Translations under genes and position numbers: made by a program | Origin: Eudorina sp. 2006-703-Eu-15 | Lineage: Eukaryota > Chlorophyta > Chlorophyceae > Chlamydomonadales > Volvocaceae | Length of the DNA stretch: 64,000 bases | Direction: 5' to 3' | Assembly (NCBI GenBank): GCA_003117195.1 | Contig: BDSI01000032.1 | Span: 860,145-924,144 of the forward strand | The notes under the pieces: generated by a model | The model's database searches: none | What the model saw: only the letters and a program-made list of their open reading frames with translations | What the model was told of the DNA's origin: nothing | Shown: positions 35,801 through 47,271 of the stretch, in pieces | Numbering within the stretch: the first letter of the stretch is position 1 | How the letters are laid out: every line of letters starts with the position of its first letter

Positions 35801-38800
35801 ACCAAGCGGAGCGGGGCCGATAATACCAGCCAACGTCATGTAGGAGGGTGGACTCGCAGGGGCTGGTTTGAGGAATTTGCAGCTTACGACGGAAGTTCCA
35901 AGGGGTATGGGAGGTGAGGCGCGCCCCGCAAATGGTGTCGATGCGAGGAATATGAGACAGCAGCAGCAGCATCGGAGGCGGACGGCCATGCGCTCGTAGG
36001 TCCCTCACCGCGGAGTTCCAGATGGATGTCCCCCCAAGCGCTTCCCTGCCCGCCCTGCGCCCCTTGTTCGGCCTCACCCTCGCCACCAGCATGGCCAGCC
36101 GCGGATCGCCCGCCGCCACCGCCGCTCCCGCCGACGCCGCCAACTGGTGGGCCGCCAGCAGCTGCAGCACCACCGCCGCGGGGCTGCCCGCCGCCTGTAG
36201 GTCCTCCTCCACCCGCCGCCGGGCCTGGCGCTGCAGCCACAGGCTCAGCGCCGCGCGCCGCTGCTGCGCCGCCAGGAGCGTGCGCGGCCCCTTGCCCGCA
36301 TCCACCCCCGCCTGCGCCGCGGCGCCGTGCTCCGACGGCGGCGCCGCGGCGCCCGCGTCGTTCATGTCGTAATCCGACGGCGTGGTCATGCCAGCGGTCG
36401 GCACAGCCGACGCCGGCGTCCTCGCCGGCGTCCCAAGGGTCATCATGTCTGCCCCGTCAGCATTTGGCGAGCCGGCGGCGCCCATCGGCGGGAGAGTCGC
36501 CCCCGGCGGCGGCGACTCCTCTCCGGCAGCCGCCAGCGGCGCAACGCCGTTGGCGTCCGGATCCGGCACCTCTCCGTCGATCTTGGCGAAGAGGGTCTCC
36601 ACCAACCTCCACGTCTCAATCTCGTGACGCAGTCGCAGCGCGTCGGGGTGATCCACGTCAGCGTCGCCGCCGCCGCCACCGCCGCGGCTGGTTGCCGCGT
36701 CGGCGCTGCCGCCCAGCACCTGCTGCAGCTGCTGCTCGCACACGCGGATATGGCGGGCCACCAGCACCGCCAGCTTGCGCGCGTCGATGCAGAGGCGCCA
36801 GTACGGCACCGGCACCGCCGCCGCGGGGGTGACGGCACCGGCATCGCCGTCGCCGTCCACGTCCTCGCCCTCCGTCGAAGTGGCCCCCTCCTGTGATTGA
36901 GACCGGGAGGCGCGGGGACCCGGCGGGTCATATAACCCCTCCTCCAAAGGTGTGGCTATCCACGGGCTTCTCCACTTATCAGTGCCGCTTTCAGCAGGGG
37001 TGTCACGGCGGCGAAGGTATGTCGTGGCGAACGACAGTCACATGGGAGGAAGTGCCGCGCTTTAAGGTATCCTGAGCATCCCCCAACGGCGGCCCGCCTC
37101 AAATCCGACCCCCGTTCGTGCAGTCCCCAAAGCCTGCACAACCAGCCCCGGTTCGATAGGGAAAGGACAGGGGAACCCAGCGCGCCGTGCCCACCTCCGC
37201 CGTCCCGGCCAGCGGGATGCTGGCCTTCAGGTGCTCCTGCAGCCCGGCGCGGAGACGGTCCCGCAGCGCCTCCAGCCCCTCGGCCTCCTCCGCGCCCGTG
37301 CCGGCGACGACCATGCCGTACGAGGCCTCGCCGTACGCTGCGCCCTCGCCCTCCACGCGCACCCTCGTGATGCAGATCTCGGTGGCTGAGGACGCATCCG
37401 CCGCACCTGGACGTCACGCCCGTGTGGGCAAGCACCGGGTTTAGGCGAAGAACCAGCTCAGAACGAATCTGATAACGCCCAGCACTCGTGAACGGAAAAG
37501 CACGCAGCGTGTGAGACTGAACGTTTTCGAATCTGTACAGATTTGCACGCACGCGGTTTCGTTATCGCGCGTGCCTGTCCTTACTTCCCCAACCGCTGAA
37601 GCAATGCTCCCTCGCGATGTGGTGCAGATCCGCCACACCTATACATGTATGTACGACAAGCATACCGAACCGAGCAACCTTTTCCAAGCCCCACGACCCT
37701 CAACAGCATGTGTCATCATCAGTGTGCGTCCCTGGGCCTTGGCCCGCCACATTTCCCCCGGGCTGCTTGAGATTGGTTGGTCGGGGATAAGAGGGCAAGG
37801 GTCAGAGCGAGTGTTGCGATGCCCGGATCGAGCTCACCGGGAACCACCAGACGGCCTCCGGGGCCCCAGCCCACTCGGAAGCCGCGACCCATCGCCAGGC
37901 CTGCGTCTGTCAGACTGCCCGCAGTGCGGATGTCCTGCAAACCCGCGGGAACGGGGACACGGCCGCGGAACAGGGTCAGTTGATCATCGCGATGCATCGG
38001 AGCACAAAATACAAAAATGAGGTATCTGCCACGAGAACAGAGCCCGGTAACAGGGACGCAACCGCACACCGATGTGCGGCACCAACAGGCCAGATCTCCC
38101 GAGGTGCCAACCAGACCGCCCAACCAGACCGCCCAACCAGACCGCCCTACCAGACAGCCCTACCAGAGCGCAAAACCAGACCGCCCTACCAGACCGCCCT
38201 ACCAGACCGCCCTACCAGACCGCCCAACCAGACCGCCCTACCAGACCGCCCTACCAGACCGCCCTACCAGACCGCCCAACCAGACCGCCCTACCAGAGCG
38301 CCCTACCAGACCGCCCAACCAGACCGCCCTACCAGAGCGCCCTACCAGACCGCCCAACCACACCGCCCTACCAGACCTATCGCTGTCTTGACCATACACG
38401 TCCATCCTAATTTCTGAACCTCAAGATTTGCCGGTGGGGACAGACCGCTCTATATCGGTATCTACGTCTCCGCGGCAGCAGCCGCACGCGCTGCCGCCGT
38501 CACACACGCACCCCTAGAGCCCCAGGCTCACCCTCAGCGGCAGAACCGCCGCCGGCGCTCCGTCTGTCATCAGGGCCACCGGTCGGGTCGTGACGGGCCG
38601 TGCGAGCGCCAAGCTTATCGGGGAGCCGTTGACGCCGCCGCCGCCGCCAATGCCGTCCTCCGCGGACCGAAGCTCCTCCCCGCGGGCCACCACGGCCGCT
38701 GACGTCACCAGAGAGCGACAGGGCGTTGCCAACGGCATCATGGGGCAAGGGGTCAGCGCAACAGCGTGCCGTCCCAATGAACACAATCCACACGCAGTAT

Positions 38801-41800
38801 GATCCATGGATGGATGAATGAATGACGGCACGCATCGGCCAACCTAGCGCGGCAACGAGTGTGCAGCCTCGTGCTGATAATGTGCGCCTGCGGAGGAGCC
38901 GACAGGGTTACGACGACGTGGCCCCACCGAGCGCGGGGTTCACACGCGCCATGCGACCTGCGTCGCGACGAGGCCGACGAGATGGATGAGCTCTGTCCGG
39001 CAGGGTGCACATACCCGGTCCGGCTCATATCCCGATGGTTGATGTCATGTACACCGGTGTACCCATCCGTACCTGGCGCCCCCGGTGCTATGGCCGGTGC
39101 TGGTCGCCGCCACGCCGTTGGGGCCGCGGGGCCGGCTGCGGCCGCGGCCTGCGCCCGGCCAGCTGCGCCACTGACCCGAAAGCCGCCAGCCGCGTTCGCA
39201 GCCGCAGGTACCAGCTGCATGCCGCTGGTCACCGAGCCGGGCAGAGCCTGCAGCCGCTGCTGCTGCGGCGGCGGGGCTGGCAGCGCCCTGGCCACGCCCA
39301 CGGCGGCGCTGCCGCCAGTGCTGCTGAAGAAAGCGTCGTGCAAGGCGCGGACGCGGACCGGGTCGTGCGCGAGCGAGTCGGGAAGGGCGTGCTGCAGCGG
39401 TGCCGCGGGCTGGCTCGTCGGGCCAGCCGCGCCATCGGCGCTGGCGGGGAAGACGTGGGTTTCCGTCATCGTCGAGCCGCCGCCACCGCCGTCACCGCGG
39501 CCGCCACGGCGGGCGACTTCCGGTCCCACGACGCCTCCAGAGACCTCCCCGTCCGCCACCAGATCGTCTCCGAAGCGCAGCTGCGCGCAGGCTTCCGACA
39601 TGTCCTGGTCGGGACCTGAGTACGTGAGGGGACAGCGCGGGTATGGTTTGGAAGGCTCAACTAGGTGCGGGTTGTGGGTTTAAGGTTCAGGGTTTAGGAA
39701 AGAGGTGCCCTGGTAGTGGGGCTGTTGGCATGCAGGGCGCTGAAATGGAGCTGGAATCATTGGAAACCTAATCAACATGGCGGGCAGCAAATCTTCTGGA
39801 GAAGTCTGTCCTAGGGTGAGGTGGCGACTCCCGCCGCCCATGCAGCGCGCCGATGGCACCGTAGTCTGGATCGGCCATCAGCCGGCTGAAACTAACGTTG
39901 GGATGTCTTGTGCAACCAAATGGTATTTGTGAATTTTGGCTTCGCAGTCCCCCGGAAGGCTGAACGCTCTTCAATTGGGCGTGTCTAACTTGGGGTGCTG
40001 CATCCTCGTTTGTGCAAATCCTGGGTTGCTGAAAGGACCGCTCCGCCAACGTTCTGCGCGTGCTGCGACTGCCGGAGGGCCCTGGGTTGTCGTGTACCGT
40101 GCAAGGTTGGGGAATAACTACCGATACCATGTATTTTCAAAAGCTCCACGGGGTGATACAGCAGATCATGTACCTCAGCGGGGCGGTCAGGTTCTGCTGT
40201 CGTCACAGCTCATGTCCGGGGCCGGGACCAACGCGTCCAACTCAAAATCGCCGCCGCCAGGCACAATACCAACTCGCATGTAGGTAAACGTGCACGGCCA
40301 TCAACACGAGGTGTTGGTCTCGAAGCCATGCCCGCCACGCCCAGATTGAAATTGTTGGTCAACTCGCAGCGGATCCAAATCATTGTGCCAGCCAGTCGCC
40401 CGCAACAGCGCAGGCAGCCTACCAGGTATCTATCCGTTCAAAAAGGGATGACCTAGTACGACAACGCCTGACTGGTCGGTGTCCAAGCACTATCGCGTAG
40501 CCAACATCCATGGACGACCCGGGGGGTTCCGCCACTTGTGTCCACGGCCAATGTGTCCAAGGCCAACACAACCGCAACGCAATCAGCTCTGCCTATGAAC
40601 TCATCTCCCAAGCCAGACATTGGTCACGAAAACCCGCTGCGCGGGGGTTGGACAAGCGAACGCGGCCGCACTTACTACAGAGACGCCTTCCGTAGCTGCA
40701 ACATTAAGCGACACAGCAGCTGCAATCTTACGTGGCACAGATTCAGCGCGGTTCAAACCTGCCTGCTTGATGAGAGCGCCTACTTTCTGTTCTGCCATCC
40801 CCATCACCCACAAGCCCCTTGGTTGGACTCTACTAAACTATTTTCCAATGACCTGCTCTGACCATATAAACTGCTGTGCGACACGCCAAAGCCCCCACCC
40901 ACGGCCTCAAGGTTAAAATCAGGCTTGGTATCCCGAATTCTTGACCGGCGTCACTGAAAACTCCCCTGCGTGGCCGACGCCACACTTTGCACGAAGCGTG
41001 GCCACCAGTGCTTTTACTATTGCAGCTGCGGCTGCTGTAGCAGTGGCGGGTACCGGTAAAGACACTGGCGCGAACAACAGCTGAAAGCATGGCTGTATGA
41101 CGAGACTTAACTGTCCACCGTCACATAGGTTGTTGACGCAAACATCCGCCCGGGTTCCGGCAACCGTCTTCCGCAGCCGTCCCACGGGTCGCCACGCCAC
41201 CTGCGCACCAGGAGGGTGGCCAGGGTGGCGAGCACACACTCGTGATGGAAGGCGGAAGGGAAAAGACGGTCGCCGGAACCCGGGCGAAGGGCATACCGCC
41301 AGCTTGCGCGACAACGATTGTGCAGAATTCAGGGCTATGAGCGCAGGGGCATGGACAGAGACAGGCGTCTTTACTATAATGGGTTACATATATAGACGAA
41401 CGCCACAAATCGGTGAAGATCAATGGCGCTCGCTGAGTGTGCCCTCCACCACAAGGTCCGACTAACTTCGCTCGTCCTATGCTTTGAAGAAGACGTCAGG
41501 AATAAGTTCTTATCCTAAATTTCTTACAATTGGACCATACATCAGATCAGTACATAGCAGTGCCCGGGCACTTCGTTGGGCGTTCGCACCACCACGTACG
41601 ACGTAGGAGCAGGGGCTTGCAAACACGGCCGTTAAATATACAATACAGTACGCCTCGTCTGCAAAATCCGCAGGAAGCATTGCTCGGAATACCCCAGAGC
41701 TGGCAAAACACAAGCATGGATGTCGAAACCCGCAACTGGTTGACAACTGTACTTGCCGTCAACATGCATCAGTTTTAAACGCCGGCCCTGGTCTTATTAA

Positions 41801-44800
41801 CGCGTGGGTGACCTTCGCATTCACGATGCACAGAGATTGTGCGCCACGTAAGTTTGTCGCTGAATCACGGCACATCTTTCCCATGTCCCTGCATTGGCCT
41901 CCTCGGCCACTGCCATGTATTGTTCACTGGATTTGCACGAAATCGACGCACTATCCTTTCGCTCCAATCGTGATGCGCCTGGTCGCATGCGTACAGCATA
42001 GGACCGATGGGCAACGCAAGGAGAACATTCAGCAACCGCAAGTGTGATGCACCTACACCTTTCCTCTGTCCTCTGTCTTCGGCCCTTTCCTATTCTCTTC
42101 TCAAGGCAGGCCCTACGAAAGGTACCATACCTTGTGTTGTTGCAGCTTTTGTCTTAGACTCTGCACTAATTACTGAACGATAGGTTGCGGGATAGTGGCG
42201 GCTGCCACGTGCGACCGCCTCACCACGCAGGCATCAGTCGCCGCCACCACCCACCTGGTCCCATGGTACCAGTTGCCTCCGAGCCTCCCGCCTCCGGCAG
42301 CGCCAGCACTCCGCTGGGCTGCTGCCGCTGCTGCCATCGCGCCCCCACCGAGGGCTCCATGCCCGAGTCCTCAGCCGCCAGCGCCGCTGGCACCCGGCCA
42401 GCCGCACTTGCGGCGGGCCCACCAATGCCGCCGAAGGCAAAGCCACGCAGTCCCAGTCCCGCCAGTCCACGGCCCGCAACGGCGGGCTGCGCAGCATGTG
42501 CCATGCCGTCACCCTCCGCCTCCAGACCCAGACGGCGAGGTACAGGCGCTTCGCCGACGCCCTCCTCCGGAGGCGCCGGCCCTGCGGCAGCCGCGATCGC
42601 GGCTTGCGGGCCACCCCGCGCGGCGGGCGTGCCCACAGGCGCATCTTCGTCGTCATCAATATCCATCAGCCCGTAGCGGCTGAAATGCTCCACCTCAAAC
42701 TTCCAGACTCCGCCATCGAGCTTGTATGATAGGAACTTTGCGCCCATGCGGCCGCACATCTGTCGCAACGCCTTCTCGTATGCCTGGCCGCGCGGACCTT
42801 CCTTGATCGGCGCGCCAGTCTCCTTATCTTTCTTGTAGACGCCGTACAGCGTGATCTCTGCGGGCTTGTTCAGGCCCTGGCCCTGCGGCGGCTTAACGAC
42901 CGCATCTGCGTAGCACAAGACCTCGCCGTACGATATCGAGACAATGTCGTACAACGCCACCCCGCGAACGTCCACGGGAACCACCCACCGGATCTGCCCC
43001 ACCCCTGCCCGTGACACCGTGAAATTGGACACGGCTGCCAGGTTTTCGGGGTTCTGGCTGTGCAGCAGCCGCAGCTCGTCGACGTTGGGGCTGAAAGAGA
43101 AGCCCTCGGAAACGAGGCGGCCAAGACGCGGCAGGTACGGTTCAGTCGCCGGCGCGTCTTGGAACGCTGCGGCTCGGCCTTGCGCTGCCGCCGGATTACT
43201 CGGGCCCGCGCCAGCGCCCGGGGCCGCTGCCGCACCGCCCGCAGCAGCGTAACCGTTGGCAAAGCCGTTCATGCCGGGACCATGTCGGCCGGCCGGAGTC
43301 TCAGTGACGGGGACATCCACGTGACCCACATCATCCCCGCCCGTGCCGTCCGGTGTGGCTCCGCGCTGCGCTGACGGCGGACGCGCCGGCGACAAGAAGC
43401 TGCTTCCGCCGGCCGCCTCCGTCGATGGCGGCGGAGCGGCGATGAAGAGCCGGTGCGGATTCTGGCGCAGCGGCAGAAGGCCCGTGCCGCCCGCTGCAGC
43501 CGCCGCCACGGCAGCCGCAGCCGCGGTGCTGCCCACGCCGCTGGGCACCTGCGGCGTCAGCAAGTCCGAACCTCCCAGCGAGATGCCGCCCGTGGCGGGC
43601 GCCAAAGGTCCTGAGGGCGGCAACGCACTCGCCCCTCCAATGCCCAGCCCCGACGGCTGCTCTGTCCTTGTCCTGACCGACGCGCCGTACCTCAACGGCG
43701 TCGGGCGGAGAGACAGCAGCGGACTCGCCTTGCTGGCGCCGCTGCTGATTGAGGTGTTACGCGCCGCGCGGGTCGTGATTCCCACCTTGACCTCCGGCAC
43801 CGACGGCAGGGCTCCGAAGTTGCCGTAAGCGGGCTGCGCCACCGTCGGCGGCTGTGCCATCGCCACTGTGGCACCGGTGCCGCCCATGAAGCCGCCCGTA
43901 GCTGCCGGCGCGGTCTGCTGTCCAAACAGGGTCGAGCCGAATGACATGGTGCTGGCGGTACCGGCGTTGCCGAAAATTGAGGGTGAAGAGGCGGGCTGCG
44001 AGGCAAAGCCGAAGGGAGCCGTGCCAAAAAGCGAGCCGCCGGCAGCCACAGGCGCTGTGGTGCCAAAGGGCGTTGTGGTGGTAGGTGCGAATGGAGAGGC
44101 TGGCTTGGCCGCGGTGGCTCCAAACGCACCGAACGTGCTATTACCTGCACCAGGACGTGGCAAGATTGAGCTTCCAGTCAGTCATCAGAATGTATCGAAC
44201 GCATATCGTACACGGGCTCAGCACATACGAACAAAACGATGCGTGCACTCACGGGTTACAGTACGTGACGCAGCTTTCCCATACCATACTCACCGAACGC
44301 AGACGCCGAGGATGCCGCACCGAAAGGAGATCCGACAGCGCCCAGAGTGCTGGTGGTACCGCCAAACGGACTGGATGCTGGCGCGGTGCCAAACAGTGAC
44401 GTGGCTGGCGCAGATGCTGCCCCAAACGTCGAGGGGCTGCTGGTGAAGCTGAAGGATGCAGCCGAAGACGCGCCTGCACGCCGCAAAAGATTTCGAAACG
44501 AGAAGCATGCGATGAAGAAAGTCGAGTCCGATGGGGTTCCAGGCGCACATTTCAAACAAACAGAACACACAGCAAATGCTACACGCACCATATTCCGTCA
44601 CGTTACATTGACAATGATCCAAGCAGCAAGCACATCAGTGCACTTGTGGTATGTAGCACAGGCCCATGTACACTCCCGCACCCGGTGAACTCCTACCAGG
44701 TAACACCCAGGAAACCCAGACCCGGCGTCCACTTGCCTCCACTCAGAGTTACGACTTTGTCCTTATAAGAAGGTACTGAATTTGCGGGCAAATTTACATG

Positions 44801-46790
44801 CCCGCAAATTCAGCCGGTAAATCCCCAATCCCCACTCCAATTGAACTCGACCCCGACCCAGTGCATCCAACCCTTGCTCACCTCCAAATGGGCTCGTGGT
44901 CCCAAACGGCGCGGGGGCCGCGCCAAAACCTGTGGTCGTTGTGGTTCCAAACAGTGATGGCTGGCTGGCCGCCGCCTGTGGTGCCCCAAACCCGCCAAAT
45001 GCTGGCGCAGCTGTGGTCGCGCCAAACGGGTTGCTCGCCGCTGCTGGCGCAGCAGCGGTGCCAAACAGGGAAGGCTGACTGGCCGCGGCTCCAAAGGCGG
45101 GCGCTGTGGTGGTCCCAAACGCGGGCGCCGACGCGGTCGTTCCGAAAGGGTTCGCCGGCGCCGCCGCGCCGAAGCCGGTGGCGGCTGGCTGGGTCGTCGC
45201 GCCAAAGCCGCCAAAGCCACCTGCTGCAGGGGCAGGCGCGCCAAACGCGCCCGCAGCAGCAGGTGCTGGTCCCGCGCTTTGGTTCTTCACCCCCTCCTGG
45301 TAGTCCTCCCACCTGAGCTCTTCATGAGATTTCGAAATATTTGGTGGCTGGAAATTCGGGAGAGCTGACATGGATATGAGGAAGGTTGTTGGCTGCCCCG
45401 CCGGGGCGTCCGGATCCTTCGTTTTGGTGTAAGGCACATTCCGTGTGCCTGCTGTCGGCGCGCCCGCTGGGGCAGCTCCAAATCCTCCGAACCCCGCAGC
45501 AGGTTGCGCCGTGGCACCGCCGAAGGGCGACGGCGTCGCCGCCGGGGTCCCGAACAAGTTGGTCGTTGTTGTGCCTGCGCGCAGACGACAGGTAGACATG
45601 TGACACGACGTAGATAGCGGCCTATGCACGCAGCAGCTTGTGGCATGTCCTTGTCAGACAGCAACCAAAGCAAATCGTCTCATGCAGCTCATTATAAGTA
45701 CCCTTTAAGGCTCAGTGCCGCAAGAGAACTCACCAAACGGGGCTGCGGCTCCAGCGGCCGGGGCCCCAAAGCCGGTTGCGGCAGGCGCCGCGCCAAAAGC
45801 CGGCGCAGCTGTCGCACCAAATCCAGTCGTCGTGGCACCAAATGGATTGGCAGGCGCTGCAGCTGGGGCGCCGAATGCGGGGGCGCTGGCTGCCCCAAAG
45901 CCCCCAAATGAAGGCGCGGACTGCGGGGCGCCGAAGGCGGGGGTCGTTGTTGCGCCGAACGCAGGCGCAGGCGCAAGGGTGGCGCCAAAGGACGGCGCTG
46001 AGCCGAGCCCTGCACCAAAGGCAGGCGCAGATTGCGCTGGAGCTCCAAATCCGCCCGTCGTCTGCAATCAATGGGCCCGGGCTACGGTCAGGACAACCAT
46101 GTGGAACAACGCGATGGTGCAAAAGAGGCTTGAGGAAAACGTAGCTGGAGTTGTGTGATAAACTGCCATACCGCAGGGCCCATACTCTCATACCTGTGTC
46201 GGGGCGCCGAAGGGGTTGGGCGCGGCTGTCGTGGTGGTGCCAAAACCTCCAAAGCCTGCAGGCTTGGCAGCAGCCTGCACGTGCGGAACACCAAATAGGG
46301 TTTATGCATCTACAGCAGAAGCAATCCAGGCCGTTTCCAGCAATGCCTTACCCCAAACGCGCCAGTGCCAAAACCTGTCGTGCCCGTTGTCGTCCCGAAG
46401 GCGGGAGCCGCCGCAGGGGCCGCTTGCCCAAAAGCAGGTGCCGGACTCTGGATGAATTGCACACAACACAGTCAGCAAGGGCGTTTTTTTCCTGTAGTCC
46501 GCCGCAATGGCGCGCACCTGCGCTCCGAACAAAGGTGCGCTTGCGCCTCCAAAAGGACTCGCTGGCTGCTGCGCGGGCTGGCCAAAAGTTCCTCCGAATG
46601 GACTTGCTGGCTGTGCGCCGAAGGCCGGCGCAGGCTGCTGCGCAGGCTGGCCAAACGTAGTGGTGCCTGCAGACGCCGCCATGCTCAGTGCTTTCCCGAT
46701 GAAACATGGCCACGTTATAAAGTACGTGCAGCATATTCAACTAGACCCGCCTCAGACAACTTAAAAGGACTTACCGGTAAACCCGAACAT
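32868..46790 (-). CDS. NUP98-96: NUP98-NUP96 nucleoporin precursor, 17 exons
   Basis: Precursor of two nuclear-pore proteins: Nup98 (FG barrier, mRNA export) and Nup96 (Y-complex scaffold). Exons on the complement, in order: 46790-46775, 46666-46518, 46447-46352, 46274-46194, 46061-45734, 45574-44882, 44473-44294, 44144-42255, 39615-39073, 38698-38532, 37934-37838, 37385-37195, 36890-36078, 35792-35670, 35235-34771, 34404-34130, 33639-32868; all junctions keep phase, giving 2292 residues. Seen in order: start MFGFTGTTTFG, GLFG/FG-type repeats, GLEBS motif for Rae1 (HEELRWEDYQEG, about 307-318), autoproteolytic domain (about 855-1003) with cleavage triad H1001-F1002|S1003, then Nup96 with GRGFRVGWGPGG, RRAALSLWLQRQ, ERLAAYQLLAGE, SLDWRRLLGLYLWYG and TVPEWSGD. 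If the long intron 39616-42254 were not spliced, the Nup98 frame would stop at 42220. Fusion is inferred from phase, distance and missing intervening gene. Confidence 0.9.
37935..38531 (-). other. NUP98-96 intron holding a minisatellite
   Basis: Intron between the exon ending AVLPLR and the exon starting DIRTAGSLTDAG. It contains a 13-bp tandem array that fills nearly half of it. Confidence 0.75.
38107..38384 (+). repeat. 13-bp minisatellite, about 21 copies
   Basis: Tandem units of ACCAGACCGCCCT with A/T change at the last base and occasional G for C (ACCAGAGCGCCCT) or shortened units near the start. The unit is not a multiple of three, so open frames across it are not evidence of coding. 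It lies inside a NUP98-96 intron. Confidence 0.93.
39616..42254 (-). other. Long intron joining the Nup98 and Nup96 halves
   Basis: Donor CAG|GTGGGT at 42254 and acceptor ACTCAG at 39616-39618 are both phase 1 and restore ...TMGPG-PDQDMSEACAQLRFGD. At 2.6 kb it is several times longer than the other introns of the gene. No promoter, other gene or mobile element was recognised inside it. If a separate transcript start for Nup96 existed, it would have to be here. Confidence 0.65.
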
Positions 46791-47271
46791 GGCTGCCGAG
46801 ATCCCAAGGTCTACACGGTATCCCTCAGGCTTTAAACACTATGAGACCGACCTAATGGTCCGTCACGCAAACACGCCGAACATCGCTCCCGTCGCGCAAC
46901 CAACCCAAAACTGTGTTTGGCGGGATACTCCAGGTCGACGAATTTGTGTAAAGGAAGTAATAATCAAAGGCAACCAAACACTACATGTAAGTATGTCAAG
47001 CTATATAACTGTGCCCTGATTGGGCCTGTGAAGATGGGCGCATCATCATTCAGGCATCGGGGGACTCGTTGGGCCCCTCCTCCCCGCCCCGCACAGCTCG
47101 CACTCAGCAAATCCCTATCACCAACCACACTTCTGAAATTTGCCTAAGAATACCATTGCTATGCATACGGCGTTATTTTATTTCATAAGGTTCTTAGTGT
47201 AGACACAGTGGTGTTTACCGCGTGGCACCGAAGGCCTCGCCTGCCTGAAGAGTCAACAAAATCGCTTATAA
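46791..47271. promoter_or_regulatory. Shared 5' region of NUP98-96 and plastid membrane gene
   Basis: The 481 bp separate two start codons pointing away from each other, so both promoters must lie here or overlap. A TATAAA lies at 47266-47271, immediately before the plus-strand ATG, which is too close to be its TATA box. No further element can be assigned by eye. Confidence 0.5.

Noticed and set aside
36026..36832. Pro/Ala-rich plus-strand frame of 268 residues
   Set aside because: Antisense to the 813-base Nup96 exon.
38017..38417. TRPPYQTALPDRPTRPPYQT-type repetitive protein
   Set aside because: Translation of a 13-bp minisatellite inside an intron; all frames are open because the unit lacks stops.
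38859..39683. Ala-rich plus-strand frame of 274 residues
   Set aside because: Antisense to the first Nup96 exon; no motifs.
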